Assembly (NCBI RefSeq): GCF_947492555.1
Contig: NZ_CANLNE010000001.1
Coordinates: 1,240,001 to 1,304,000 of the forward strand
DNA length: 64,000 nucleotides
Reading direction: 5' to 3'
Origin: an uncultured Roseobacter sp.
GTDB taxonomy: Bacteria; Pseudomonadota; Alphaproteobacteria; Rhodobacterales; Rhodobacteraceae
Notes under the pieces: model-generated
The model's database searches: none
What the model saw: the letters and a program-made list of their open reading frames with translations, nothing else
What the model was told of the DNA's origin: nothing
Shown: in pieces, positions 24,636 to 33,522 of the stretch
How the letters are laid out: each line of letters opens with the position of its first letter
Numbering within the stretch: position 1 is the stretch's first letter
Made by a program: the position numbers and the translations under genes

Positions 24636-26173
24636 CCCTTGCGGAAAAAACCGGGCGGCGGCGCACGCGCCGCGGTGGAGGTGGCCCGCCGGTCAAGCGG
24701 CAGGTGGATTATCGCAATCTGCGCAACCCCTTCCCGCCCATGTCGGTTTTCTCTGACGACCGGATCGAAGCGATCCACGAGGCCGCGCTTGATGTGCTCG
24801 AACGGCTGGGCGTCAAGGTGCTGCTGCCCGCCGCGCGCGCGGCCTACAAGTCCGGCGGCGCGACGGTGCATGACGACACCGAGATGGTGCACATCGGGCG
24901 GGAGATGGTTGAGGCGGCACTGGCCGGCGCGCCCCGCGCCATCCCCGTGCGCGGCGCTGTCCGTGACCGCGATATCACGCTGGAACTCGGCAATCTGGTC
25001 TTCCAGCCCGGCGCGGGCGCGCCGCATGCCACCGACCTCGAACGGGGTCGCCGCCCGGGCACCGAGCGCGACTTTCGCGAGTTGGTGCAACTGACCCAGC
25101 ACTTCGACGTCCTGCACATGGTCCCGCCCCTGATAGAACCGCAAGACATCCCGATGCACCTGCGCCACTACGCGACGCTGGATGCGCAGCTATCCCTGTC
25201 GGACAAGGTGCCCTTCATCTTCTCGCGTGGCACACCGCAGGTGACGCAAAGCTTCGAAATGCTGCGCGACTTTCGCGGTCTCTCCGACGCAGAGTTCACA
25301 GCAGAAAGCCACTGCTACACGATCATCAACACCAATTCGCCCCGCACCCTCGACATCCCGATGGCGCAGGGGCTGATGGATTTCGCCAAGGCCGGGCAAG
25401 TCAGCATCGTGACCCCCTTCACCCTTATGGGTGCAATGGCACCGATCACCGTGGCCGGTTCGATGACGCTCAGCCATGCCGAAGCCCTTGCTGCGATCAC
25501 CCTAACGCAACTTGTCCGCCCCGGCGCGCCGGTCTGCTATGGCACCTTCACCTCAAACGTCGACATGAAATCCGGCGCACCTGCCTTTGGCACGCCCGAG
25601 CATTTCAAGGCCAGCCTCGCCGCCGGACAGCTGGCGCGCAAAATTGGCCTGCCCTGGCGTTGCGCCTCCGGCTCGGCGGCGAACCTCGGCGACGTACAGG
25701 CCGCCAATGAAACGCAATTCGGCACTTGGGGGTGCCTACTCGCAGGCGCGACTGTTGTGATCCACGCCGCCGGTTGGCTTGAAGGGGGTTTGACCGTATC
25801 CTACGAAAAGCTGATTACCGATCTGGAAGTCCTTCAAATGGTTGCAGAGCTTTGCACGGAAACACCAGCGGACGTCGCCGATATCGGTCTGGAAGCGCTG
25901 GAAGAAGTGCAACCGGGCGGGCATTTCTTTGGTGCGGCCCATACGATGGAGCGATATCAGACCGCCTTCTACGAACCGCTGATCGGGGACCTCTCAAATT
26001 TTGGCACATGGCAGGAGCGCGGAGGCAAGGATGCAACCACCCGCGCGACCGATATGTGGAAACAGATTGTGGCAGAGGCTGCGGGGCCGCGCGTGGATGA
26101 AGCCGCCCTCGGCCACCTGCGCGACAACATCCGCCGGAAATCCGCTGCGGGCGGTGCGCCACCGGAAAGCTAA
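24632..26173 (+). CDS. Non-pyrrolysine MttB-family corrinoid methyltransferase
   Basis: This 513-residue TIM-barrel protein of the trimethylamine methyltransferase (MttB/MtgB) superfamily moves a methyl group from a quaternary or tertiary amine to a corrinoid protein. There is no in-frame amber codon. By eye, Gly347 in RCASGSAANLGDVQ falls where MttB has pyrrolysine, so it belongs with the non-Pyl group that includes glycine betaine methyltransferase. Other family stretches are PFTLMGAMAPIT and AAGWLEGGLTVSYEKL. The amino terminus is basic (residues 1-25). No corrinoid-protein gene is present in the window. It is coupled to the flavin dehydrogenase gene upstream. Confidence 0.88.
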   Translation: MTLAEKTGRRRTRRGGGGPPVKRQVDYRNLRNPFPPMSVFSDDRIEAIHEAALDVLERLGVKVLLPAARAAYKSGGATVHDDTEMVHIGREMVEAALAGAPRAIPVRGAVRDRDITLELGNLVFQPGAGAPHATDLERGRRPGTERDFRELVQLTQHFDVLHMVPPLIEPQDIPMHLRHYATLDAQLSLSDKVPFIFSRGTPQVTQSFEMLRDFRGLSDAEFTAESHCYTIINTNSPRTLDIPMAQGLMDFAKAGQVSIVTPFTLMGAMAPITVAGSMTLSHAEALAAITLTQLVRPGAPVCYGTFTSNVDMKSGAPAFGTPEHFKASLAAGQLARKIGLPWRCASGSAANLGDVQAANETQFGTWGCLLAGATVVIHAAGWLEGGLTVSYEKLITDLEVLQMVAELCTETPADVADIGLEALEEVQPGGHFFGAAHTMERYQTAFYEPLIGDLSNFGTWQERGGKDATTRATDMWKQIVAEAAGPRVDEAALGHLRDNIRRKSAAGGAPPES

Positions 26174-26176
26174 AAC

Positions 26177-26863
26177 ATGAACGCCCCGCGAAAACCCGGC
26201 CCGCCCCCGGACGTCTCCGAGACTGAAGCCCCCCTCGTAGGCAATATCAAGGTGACCCGGCAAGACTGGCTGGACGCGGCGTTGGAAGCGTTGCTGGCTC
26301 ACGGCGTGGAGGGTGTGAAAGTTCAGCTCATCGGGGAGAAACTGCAGGTCTCCCGCTCCAGCTTCTACTGGTACTTCAAATCGCGGCAGGATTTGCTGGA
26401 TGCCCTGCTTGACCACTGGCAGAAAACCAACACCGCCGCCCTTGTGGCCAAGGCGCAGGCCCCGGCAAACACCATCACCGAAGCTGTCGGCAATGTCTTT
26501 CGCTGCGTGATCAACCCGGCGCTTTTCAGCACGCGGCTCGATTTTGCCATACGGGACTGGGCACGCCGGGCACCGCGCGTGCGCGAGGTTTTGCATGCCT
26601 CCGAGGCCGAGCGGCTGGAGGCGTTGCGCGCGATGTTCGCCCGGTTCGGATATCCCGATCTGGAAGCCGTCGCGCGGGCGCGCATCCTCTACTACATGCA
26701 AATCGGGTACGACGACGCGCAATTGAATGAGCCGATGGAGGCACGCAGCCGTCTGGTGTCCAGTTATCTGCTGGGATTTACCGGGCAAGAGCCGCTTGCC
26801 GAAGAAGTCGATGCCCTCATCGCCTATGCGCGTGACCTTGAATCGGGCAAAGCACCGGAATAA
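26177..26863 (+). CDS. TetR-family regulator of the methylamine operon
   Basis: This 228-residue regulator has a TetR-type helix-turn-helix (residues 32-80: TRQDWLDAALEALLAHGVEGV, then LQVSRSSFYWYFKSRQDLLDALL) and a helical ligand domain. The amino-terminal 25 residues are proline-rich. It follows the MttB gene by three bases in the same operon, so it is presumably an autoregulated repressor acting at the palindrome at 22172-22201. The inducer could be the methylated amine substrate; this is not visible in the sequence. Confidence 0.88.
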   Translation: MNAPRKPGPPPDVSETEAPLVGNIKVTRQDWLDAALEALLAHGVEGVKVQLIGEKLQVSRSSFYWYFKSRQDLLDALLDHWQKTNTAALVAKAQAPANTITEAVGNVFRCVINPALFSTRLDFAIRDWARRAPRVREVLHASEAERLEALRAMFARFGYPDLEAVARARILYYMQIGYDDAQLNEPMEARSRLVSSYLLGFTGQEPLAEEVDALIAYARDLESGKAPE

Positions 26864-26979
26864 TCTGAGTGATCACTGGAATTTGCAGGTGCGTTTGCGC
26901 GCCAAAGTGGTATTTGACTGCTGCAGGACTTACCTAAGTCCCAGCCCTACCGCCTGCGTCAGGCACAGAAAGCATATCC

Positions 26980-28107
26980 ATGAGTATAAATCCGTTTCCG
27001 AATCTGCTGCGTTCTTTGCTTGTGACCGGTGTTCTTCTGGCGACGGGCAGCACGGTGGCCGCGCAAGGCGGGCCTGCTGCCGTTGGCGTCGAAACCGTCG
27101 AAGTGCAATCCATCGCGGAAACGGTGCCGCTCTTTGCCGAGGTGGTCACCTCCCGCGAAGGGACCGTAGCCAGCCGTATCGCAGGGACCGTAGAAAAAGT
27201 TCATGTGCTCGAAGGAGTTACCGTAACCGAAGGGGATATCCTCGCCGAACTGGATACCGAGCTTCTGGAAATTCTCGCACGTCAGGCAGATGCAGGATTG
27301 TCCGAAACGCGGGCTGGCATCGCAACGGCCAAATCCCGTGTTGACCGCACGACAAAAGCGCTGGCGCGGATTGAAGGTTTGCGCGGCACCACCTCCTTCT
27401 CATCCAGCCGTTTCGACGAGGCCCAAAGTGATTTCTTCGAGGCTCAGGGACAGTTGGCCGAGGCCGAGGCACGGGTCCAGACCGCCGAGGCCAATGCGGC
27501 CGAGGCCCGCTATCAGTTGGACCGCGCCCGCATCACCGCGCCGTTTTCCGGAATCGTGCTGGAGGTCAACACCAACCCCGGCGAATTCATCAGTTCCGGT
27601 GCGCCGGTCGTGTCGCTGCTGGACACGCAATCCTTCGAGATCGAAGCCAGCGTACCTTCAAAATACATCCGCGTGCTGGAGCCCGGACTTGAGGTCAGCG
27701 GCATCACGGAAGCAGGTGAGGAGCTTGCCCTGACGGTACGGGTGCTGCTGCCGGTCGAGGACACCGCAACCCGGACACGACCGGTACGCTTTTCCTCGCC
27801 GCTTCTGATCGACATGAAAACCGTCGCAATCGGTCAATCGATCACCGTGTCCATCCCGATCAGTGAACCGCGCGAGGTCTTGTCCGTGCCCAAGGATGCG
27901 CTTGTCCAGGCGCGCGGTGGCTGGACCGTTTTCGTCGCTGCGGACGGACAGGCGCAACCGCGCACGGTGGAAATCGGCGTCGCACTCGGGGACCGGTTCG
28001 AAGTGCTGGGCGGGCTGCAGGAGGGCGAGGTTGTCGTCACCCGCGGCAATGAGCGTCTGCGCCCCGGACAAGCCATCGCGCCCATGGGCGCCAGCAACGG
28101 AGGCTGA
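26980..28107 (+). CDS. RND efflux periplasmic adaptor (membrane fusion protein)
   Basis: This 375-residue HlyD/AcrA-type adaptor has an export signal (LLRSLLVTGVLLATGSTVAAQ, residues 9-29), then the biotinyl-lipoyl half motif (IAGTVEKVHVLEGVTVTEGDILAELD near 67-92), a coiled-coil hairpin (about 95-180, with an Ala/Glu-rich stretch), and the second lipoyl half (RITAPFSGIVLEVNTNPGEFI). It joins an inner-membrane RND pump to an outer-membrane channel. One base separates it from the pump gene. No outer-membrane factor gene follows. Confidence 0.94.
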   Translation: MSINPFPNLLRSLLVTGVLLATGSTVAAQGGPAAVGVETVEVQSIAETVPLFAEVVTSREGTVASRIAGTVEKVHVLEGVTVTEGDILAELDTELLEILARQADAGLSETRAGIATAKSRVDRTTKALARIEGLRGTTSFSSSRFDEAQSDFFEAQGQLAEAEARVQTAEANAAEARYQLDRARITAPFSGIVLEVNTNPGEFISSGAPVVSLLDTQSFEIEASVPSKYIRVLEPGLEVSGITEAGEELALTVRVLLPVEDTATRTRPVRFSSPLLIDMKTVAIGQSITVSIPISEPREVLSVPKDALVQARGGWTVFVAADGQAQPRTVEIGVALGDRFEVLGGLQEGEVVVTRGNERLRPGQAIAPMGASNGG

Positions 28108-28108
28108 T

Positions 28109-31100
28109 ATGGATTTCATCCGGTTCGCCATTGATCGCCCCGTCGCCGTCATGGCCGCGGTCGTGATGGCCGTCCTGTTCGGTGTCATTGCCGTTACCCG
28201 TATTCCGATCCAGTTGGCGCCTGACGTCCGCAAACCCATCGTCGTGATCAGCACGAACTGGCCCGGCGCCGCCCCCTCGGAGATCGAACGGGAAATCATC
28301 AACCGGCAGGAAGAGGCCTTGCGCGGGCTGGAAGGGCTCGACGTCATGACCTCGCGCGCCCAAACTGGCGAGGCATCGGTGACGCTGGAATTCGGCATCG
28401 GCACGGATATGAGCCAATCGCTTCTGCTTGTCTCGAACCGTCTGGATCGGGTGGGGGATTATCCCGATGAGGCGGGTGAGCCGTCGCTGGACACCTCTGG
28501 ATCAGATGACAGCCCGATTGCCTGGGTCCTGCTGACCGCGCAGGAGGGCAACACCCAATCCATGCCGACCTATGGCGATTTTGTCGAAGACATCATCAAG
28601 GACCGGGTCGAACGGATCGAAGGGGTCTCTGCGGTGAATGTCTTCGGCGGGGTGACCCGCGAATTGCAGGTCGTGGTCGATCCGAGGCAGTTGGCCCGTT
28701 TTGACCTGACGGTGCCGGACGTGGTGAACATCCTGCGCAACGAAAACATTTCCCTCTCCGCCGGGGATGTCGAAGAGGGCAAACGCCGCTACGTGGTCCG
28801 CGCCGAGGGTAACCTCAACACGGTCGCCGCCATCGAAGAAGTCGTGCTGCGCTCCGAGCTTGGCAATGGCGGGTCGGGTCGCGTGCGGGTCGGTGACGTG
28901 GCAGAGGTCGGTTTTGCCTATCAGGAACCCGGGGCCCGGTTGCGTTTCCGCGGCGAGCCCGGGCTTGCCTTCAACATCGTGCGCGAACCCGGCGCCAATG
29001 TCATCGAGACCATGGAATCCGTGCGCGCGGTGCTGACCGAACTGGACGAAGGCCCCGTTTCCGATGCCGGTCTGCAGATGCGTCAGGTCTATGATGAAAC
29101 TGTCTATATCAACGGGGCCATCGATCTGGTGACACAGAACATCTGGATCGGCGGTGCGCTGGCTGCTGCGGTCCTGCTCGCCTTTCTGCGCAGCCCCCGA
29201 GCCACGCTGGTGGTGTCGCTGGCCATCCCGGTCAGTATCGTGGCCACCTTTGTCGCCATGGCCGCCACCGGTCGTACGCTGAACGTGATCTCGTTGGCCG
29301 GGATTGCCTTTGCCGTGGGCATGATCGTCGATGCGGCCATCGTCGTGCTGGAAAACATCTACCGCTTGCGCGAACAGGGGATGACCCGGCGCGAGGCGGC
29401 TTACAAGGGCGCCAAACAGGTCTGGGGGGCGATCCTCGTCTCCGCCCTGACCACCGTGCTGGTCTTCATCCCGATCCTGATCATGCAGCTCGAAGCCGGT
29501 CAGCTCTTTCGCGATATCGCTGTTGCGATTTCGGTCTCCGTGCTCCTGTCGCTCGTCGTTGCGGTCACAGTCATTCCCGCCCTTGCCAGCCGCCTGCTGA
29601 AACAGGGCGAACAGGTCACCATGAAAATCTGGGGGCTCGATCATCTGGCCCATGGGTTCCACGGCCTGGTGATGCGCTATGTGCGCATGACAGTGCGGTT
29701 CCGGGCCATTGGTCTGATGATGGTGGCCGCCATTGCGGGCGGTGCGGCCATTGCCAGCGTCATCTTTTTGCCGCGCCTTGAGTATCTGCCGGAAGGCAAT
29801 CGAAACCTGGTGTTCGGCCTGATCATCCCGCCCCCCGGATACAACCTCGACACGACCCAGACAATCGCGCAGCGGATCGAAGGCGTGGCCCGCCCGCTCT
29901 GGGAAGCCGCCCCAGCGCCCCAGATGGAAGACGGAACACCGACGATCGAGAATTTCTTCTTCGTGGCAACGCCGGGCAACAGCTTTGTGGGGGCCGCCGC
30001 CGTTGACGGCGCCCGCGCGGGCGAGCTTATCCCGGTGCTGTCAACGCCGATATTCGCAGAGCCCGGGACCTTTGGGTTCATGACGCAACCCTCGCTTTTT
30101 GGGCGCGGTGTTGGCGGCGGTCGCACCATCGAGCTCAACATCTCCGGGCAGGATCTGGATGAAATTCTGGCCGTTGCCGGTCAGGCGGCAGGCACAATCG
30201 CAGGCCTGCTGCCCCGCGCTGAAGGCCATCAGTTCCGTCCGATCCCGGGGTTGGAGCTTGGCGCCCCCGAGGTTCGGCTGGTGCCCAACCGGCTGCGGCT
30301 GGCCGATGCCGGGCTCAGCGCGTCTGATCTGGCCCTGACGGTTGATGCCTTCAATGACGGGCTGCGCGTGGCTGAGATCACAGTCGGTGCAGAGCGGTTG
30401 AACCTGATGCTGAAAGGCGATCCGGGCCTGCAGGTCGCCCAGCGGACGCAGGACATCGGCAACTACCCGGTCGTGACGCCCTCGGGGCAGATCGTGCCGG
30501 TCACCGCACTGGCCGATGTTGTCGTCACCGCCGGTCCGACCGAGATCAGGCACCGCGACCGGCTGCGCACCGTGACGCTGGAGGTGCGCCCCTCCGACGC
30601 TCTGCCGCTCGAGGCAGCGGTGGAACTGCTGGAAACCGAGGTCGTCTCGGTTCTGGAAGAGCAAGGGCTGCCCAACGGCATCCGCGTCAGTGTGTCCGGC
30701 ACCGCCGATCAGCTCAGCCAGACCTGGGATGCCATTCAGATCAACCTCGCCGTGGCGCTGATCATCGTCTTTCTGGTTATGGCGATCCTCTTTGAGAGTT
30801 TCGTTCTGCCGCTGGTGATCCTGATCTCTGTGCCGGTCGCTGCAGCCGGCGGGGTTGGCGGGCTCGCCCTGCTGAACACCTTCCAGAGCCAACCTCTGGA
30901 TATGCTGACCCTCCTTGGCTTCATCATTCTGGTCGGGATCGTGGTGAATAACGCGATCCTGATCGTGCACCAGACACTCTACCACCTCCGCGATGAAGGC
31001 ATGGCCCCCATTGCCGCCATCGAAGAGGCGACCAGCAACCGCATCCGGCCGATCTTCATGTCGACGCTGACCTCGGTCTTCGGGATGCTGCCGCTGGTGC

Positions 31101-31273
31101 TGATCCCGGGCGAAGGATCAGAACTTTATCGTGGTCTCGGCGCTGTTGTCGTCGGGGGACTGTCGATGTCCGCTTTCCTGACGCTGCTCACGGTGCCGCC
31201 GCTCTTGCGTCTTTGTGTGCGGGCACCGCGCCCGGATGAAGAGGCTGCTCTGACCGGACGGCCCGCCGAATAG
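28109..31273 (+). CDS. RND-family efflux pump, inner-membrane permease
   Basis: This 1054-residue proton-driven pump of the AcrB/HAE type has twelve expected helices and two large periplasmic domains. The start at 28109 is preceded by GGAGG. Helix 4 carries the proton-relay Asp408 in VGMIVDAAIVVLENI; helix 10 has the matching GIVVNNAILIVHQTL region. The FIRFAIDRPVAVMAAVVMAV opening is typical. Only one of the two adjacent Asp residues of AcrB is present in helix 4, as in many HAE-2-like pumps. The substrates cannot be inferred. It pairs with the adaptor gene upstream. Confidence 0.94.
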   Translation: MDFIRFAIDRPVAVMAAVVMAVLFGVIAVTRIPIQLAPDVRKPIVVISTNWPGAAPSEIEREIINRQEEALRGLEGLDVMTSRAQTGEASVTLEFGIGTDMSQSLLLVSNRLDRVGDYPDEAGEPSLDTSGSDDSPIAWVLLTAQEGNTQSMPTYGDFVEDIIKDRVERIEGVSAVNVFGGVTRELQVVVDPRQLARFDLTVPDVVNILRNENISLSAGDVEEGKRRYVVRAEGNLNTVAAIEEVVLRSELGNGGSGRVRVGDVAEVGFAYQEPGARLRFRGEPGLAFNIVREPGANVIETMESVRAVLTELDEGPVSDAGLQMRQVYDETVYINGAIDLVTQNIWIGGALAAAVLLAFLRSPRATLVVSLAIPVSIVATFVAMAATGRTLNVISLAGIAFAVGMIVDAAIVVLENIYRLREQGMTRREAAYKGAKQVWGAILVSALTTVLVFIPILIMQLEAGQLFRDIAVAISVSVLLSLVVAVTVIPALASRLLKQGEQVTMKIWGLDHLAHGFHGLVMRYVRMTVRFRAIGLMMVAAIAGGAAIASVIFLPRLEYLPEGNRNLVFGLIIPPPGYNLDTTQTIAQRIEGVARPLWEAAPAPQMEDGTPTIENFFFVATPGNSFVGAAAVDGARAGELIPVLSTPIFAEPGTFGFMTQPSLFGRGVGGGRTIELNISGQDLDEILAVAGQAAGTIAGLLPRAEGHQFRPIPGLELGAPEVRLVPNRLRLADAGLSASDLALTVDAFNDGLRVAEITVGAERLNLMLKGDPGLQVAQRTQDIGNYPVVTPSGQIVPVTALADVVVTAGPTEIRHRDRLRTVTLEVRPSDALPLEAAVELLETEVVSVLEEQGLPNGIRVSVSGTADQLSQTWDAIQINLAVALIIVFLVMAILFESFVLPLVILISVPVAAAGGVGGLALLNTFQSQPLDMLTLLGFIILVGIVVNNAILIVHQTLYHLRDEGMAPIAAIEEATSNRIRPIFMSTLTSVFGMLPLVLIPGEGSELYRGLGAVVVGGLSMSAFLTLLTVPPLLRLCVRAPRPDEEAALTGRPAE

Positions 31274-31275
31274 TT

Positions 31276-31512
31276 CTATTTTCGCCAGTGAAAGGGCACG
31301 ATGATCAAGGCGCCGATGGAAGAGGCAATTGCGTTTAGACCGGGGCTGGAAAAGCCAAAGCCAAACATCAGCCGAATGAAGTAAAACAGAAACGCACCGC
31401 CCACGCAGATGATGATGCTTTGCAGATAGCCATTGTGAGTAAACCCGGTTTTTTCACAGAGATAGCCGACAATCCCGGCAATCACGACGGTGCCGATCAG
31501 CGTTGGAAACAT
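31276..31512 (-). CDS. GlsB/YeaQ/YmgE-family small membrane protein
   Basis: This 78-residue protein has three hydrophobic segments, the Gly-rich GTVVIAGIVGYLCEK first helix, a IIICVGGAFLFYFIRLMFG middle helix and a SIGALIIVPFHWRK end. This matches the transglycosylase-associated / GlsB-like stress membrane proteins. The ATG at 31512 has GGGAGAAGG upstream. It follows fmt by 13 bases on the same strand and is probably the last gene of the def-fmt operon. Its end faces the RND gene with only two bases between. Confidence 0.78.
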   Translation of the reverse strand: MFPTLIGTVVIAGIVGYLCEKTGFTHNGYLQSIIICVGGAFLFYFIRLMFGFGFSSPGLNAIASSIGALIIVPFHWRK

Positions 31513-31525
31513 TGCGCCTTCTCCC

Positions 31526-32431
31526 TCAAAGCTGCTTTCCCGCAGCCATTGGCCAACCATGCAGGAAGTCCTGCGCATCCTGCGCAGCTTTGCCCGCGCG
31601 CTGCAAGCAGGTGAGTTCGACGGCGCCGTCCTGACAGACAACCCGCAGTGGATCCAGAAGAACGGTACCGGGCGAGCCCTGCCCTTCCGCAAGACGCGCG
31701 CCGAGCAGTTTGATGCGCGTATCGCCATCCATGATCCAGGCACCCGGAAACGGGGACAGCCCCCGGATCAGGCGGTCCACATGCTCTGCGGGCTGGTGCC
31801 AGTCCACGCGGGCTTCAGATTTGTCGATCTTGTCGGCGTAGGTCACTCCGGTTTCGGGCTGAGGCTGCGGGACCAATTGGCCGATCTGGGCCAGCGCGTC
31901 CACAACCAGCGCAGCCCCCATCGCACTGAGCCGGTCGTGCAGCGTGGCCGTGGTCTCCTCCTCACCGATTTTTGTGGCGTCTCGCAACAGCACCGGCCCC
32001 GTGTCCAATCCGGCTTCCATCTGCATGATACAAACACCTGTCTCCGCGTCGCCGGACATAATCGCACGGTGGATCGGCGCAGCACCACGCCATCTTGGCA
32101 GAAGACTGGCGTGAATGTTCAGGCACCCCAGTTTCGGCATATCGAGAATAGCCTGTGGCAGGATCAATCCATAGGCGACGACAACCGCCACATCCGCGTG
32201 GAATGCCCGAAATACTTCCTGCGCGTCTGCATCTTTCAAAGAGACCGGCGTCAACACAGGCAATCCCATCGCCAGCGCACGTTTGTGCACGGGGCCGGGT
32301 CGCTCTTTCTTGCCCCGTCCAGAGGGCCGAGGCGGCTGCGCGTAAACGCAGGCGATCTCGTGTCCCGCCGCCACCAAGGCATCAAGGACGGGCACCGAAA
32401 ATTCAGGTGTCCCCATAAAGATCACGCGCAT
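31526..32431 (-). CDS. fmt: Methionyl-tRNA formyltransferase
   Basis: This 301-residue enzyme formylates initiator Met-tRNA using 10-formyl-tetrahydrofolate. The amino-terminal Rossmann domain starts [14 protein letters not shown]; the folate-binding and catalytic signature [15 protein letters not shown] carries the Asn and His, with the catalytic Asp region [11 protein letters not shown] following. The C-terminal OB domain is present. The start at 32431 has GGAGATGG upstream; a longer frame would run into the inverted repeat. Fmt and deformylase functions are coupled in the same operon. Confidence 0.96.
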   Translation of the reverse strand: MRVIFMGTPEFSVPVLDALVAAGHEIACVYAQPPRPSGRGKKERPGPVHKRALAMGLPVLTPVSLKDADAQEVFRAFHADVAVVVAYGLILPQAILDMPKLGCLNIHASLLPRWRGAAPIHRAIMSGDAETGVCIMQMEAGLDTGPVLLRDATKIGEEETTATLHDRLSAMGAALVVDALAQIGQLVPQPQPETGVTYADKIDKSEARVDWHQPAEHVDRLIRGLSPFPGAWIMDGDTRIKLLGARLAEGQGSPGTVLLDPLRVVCQDGAVELTCLQRAGKAAQDAQDFLHGWPMAAGKQL

Positions 32432-32450
32432 TTTCCATCTCCTGCAAAAG

Positions 32451-32523
32451 GTGGCCTGAAAGCCCACCCTACCTGCTACCACATCCCTTTGCTCCTAGCA
32501 GGTAGGGTGGGCTTTCAGGCCAC
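32451..32523. repeat. Long perfect inverted repeat (28-bp arms, 17-bp loop) between def and fmt
   Basis: Arms at 32451-32478 and 32496-32523 are perfectly complementary over 28 bp. The left arm begins GTGGCCTGAAAGCCC and ends TACCTGCTA. The repeat starts one base after the stop codon of the def paralogue and lies just before the fmt ribosome site. In RNA it would form a very stable hairpin that could terminate, attenuate or protect message. Part of the arm recurs after the chorismate mutase gene (58544-58570), again starting at a TAA stop, so it is a dispersed palindromic element. Confidence 0.9.
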
Positions 32524-32524
32524 T

Positions 32525-33022
32525 TTAGTTTTGTAGCTTGCGGGCTTTACGCAGCAGCATGTCACGTTTGACCTTGCTGAGACGGTCAAAGTACATGCGT
32601 CCCTGCAAATGATCGATCTGGTGCTGAACGCTTGTCGCTTCTAGCCCAACGAAATCACGCCGGACGTAGAGCCCGGTCTCATCCATGAACCGCACCGCAA
32701 CCCCTCTGGGCCGCGAGATCGTGGCAGAGACCCCCGGCAGATTTGGGCTGGCTTCCTCATGCAGGTTCATGATGGCCGAGGCGTCCAGTATTTCCGGATT
32801 GGCCATCCGAATGCGCCGATCTCTGGCATCCGAGGCATCCACCACGGCGACCTGTAGCATGACCCCGATCTGCGGTGCCGCCAGCCCGACCCCCGGCATT
32901 GCATCCATCGTTTCGATCATGTCATCCCAAAGGGTCCGAATGTCGTCCGTAACTTCGTCAATAACGGCGGCTTTGGTCCGCAATCTGGCATCGGGCCATT
33001 TCACGAAAGCCCGCAGGGTCAT
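32525..33022 (-). CDS. Peptide deformylase paralogue, probably catalytically inactive
   Basis: This 165-residue protein has the deformylase fold. Motif 1 is intact (GVGLAAPQ, residues 44-51). Motif 2, normally EGCLS(I/V)P with the metal-binding Cys, reads EASPNLP at 90-96, with Ser92 at the Cys position. Motif 3, normally HExDH, reads HQIDH at 134-138, with Gln135 in place of the catalytic Glu. Both changes should abolish ordinary metal-dependent hydrolysis. The frame is otherwise intact and its start overlaps the upstream def gene by four bases, so it is kept as a gene. A regulatory or substrate-binding role is conceivable. Confidence 0.85.
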   Translation of the reverse strand: MTLRAFVKWPDARLRTKAAVIDEVTDDIRTLWDDMIETMDAMPGVGLAAPQIGVMLQVAVVDASDARDRRIRMANPEILDASAIMNLHEEASPNLPGVSATISRPRGVAVRFMDETGLYVRRDFVGLEATSVQHQIDHLQGRMYFDRLSKVKRDMLLRKARKLQN

Positions 33023-33522
33023 GCCAGAGCCTCCGCATAATCGGCTTCTACGGACGCGCGTGCCGCCTCCGTCAGATGGTCCAACGTCACGATGCCATTC
33101 AGATGATCCAGTTCGTGTTGCACACAGGCAGCCGCAAACCCGGAAAACACACGCCGCGTCTCCTGCCCCGCCAAATCCGTCCAGCGCAGCGTGACCTCAG
33201 CAGGTCGGGACACTTCCACCGTGACACCAGGGATGGAAAGACACCCTTCGCTTTGAGCCGATTGTACCGCGCTGCGTGTCTCGATCTCTGGGTTGATGAA
33301 GACCATCGGCGCAGGTGAGCCTTCTTTCCATTCCGTATCCATGACGAATATTCTTTGCATGGCGCCAACCTGCGGGCCTGCCAACCCGCGCCCCGGCGCG
33401 TCATACATCGTCTCCAGCATATCGCTGGCCAAGGTTTCAATTTCCGGTGTGATTGCCGCAATCCGGGCACAGAGCTCTGTCAAGCGCGTGTCCGGCCAAA
33501 GCACAATGTCGCGCACCGTCAT
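33019..33522 (-). CDS. def: Peptide deformylase (second paralogue)
   Basis: This 167-residue deformylase removes the formyl group from new proteins. The metal and catalytic residues are present: Cys94 in EGCLSIP and His136, Glu137, His140 in HELDH. Motif 1 is slightly altered (GRGLAGPQ, with Gly for the second Ala), so activity is expected but may differ from the main enzyme. It lies between the two other paralogues with four-base overlaps on each side, a translationally coupled triple. Confidence 0.93.
   Translation of the reverse strand: MTVRDIVLWPDTRLTELCARIAAITPEIETLASDMLETMYDAPGRGLAGPQVGAMQRIFVMDTEWKEGSPAPMVFINPEIETRSAVQSAQSEGCLSIPGVTVEVSRPAEVTLRWTDLAGQETRRVFSGFAAACVQHELDHLNGIVTLDHLTEAARASVEADYAEALA

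Noticed and set aside
28502-29662. A 386-codon leftward frame inside the RND pump gene
   Set aside because: It is a shadow frame rich in Asp, His and Gly, without motifs, lying wholly within a pump gene whose motifs are clear.
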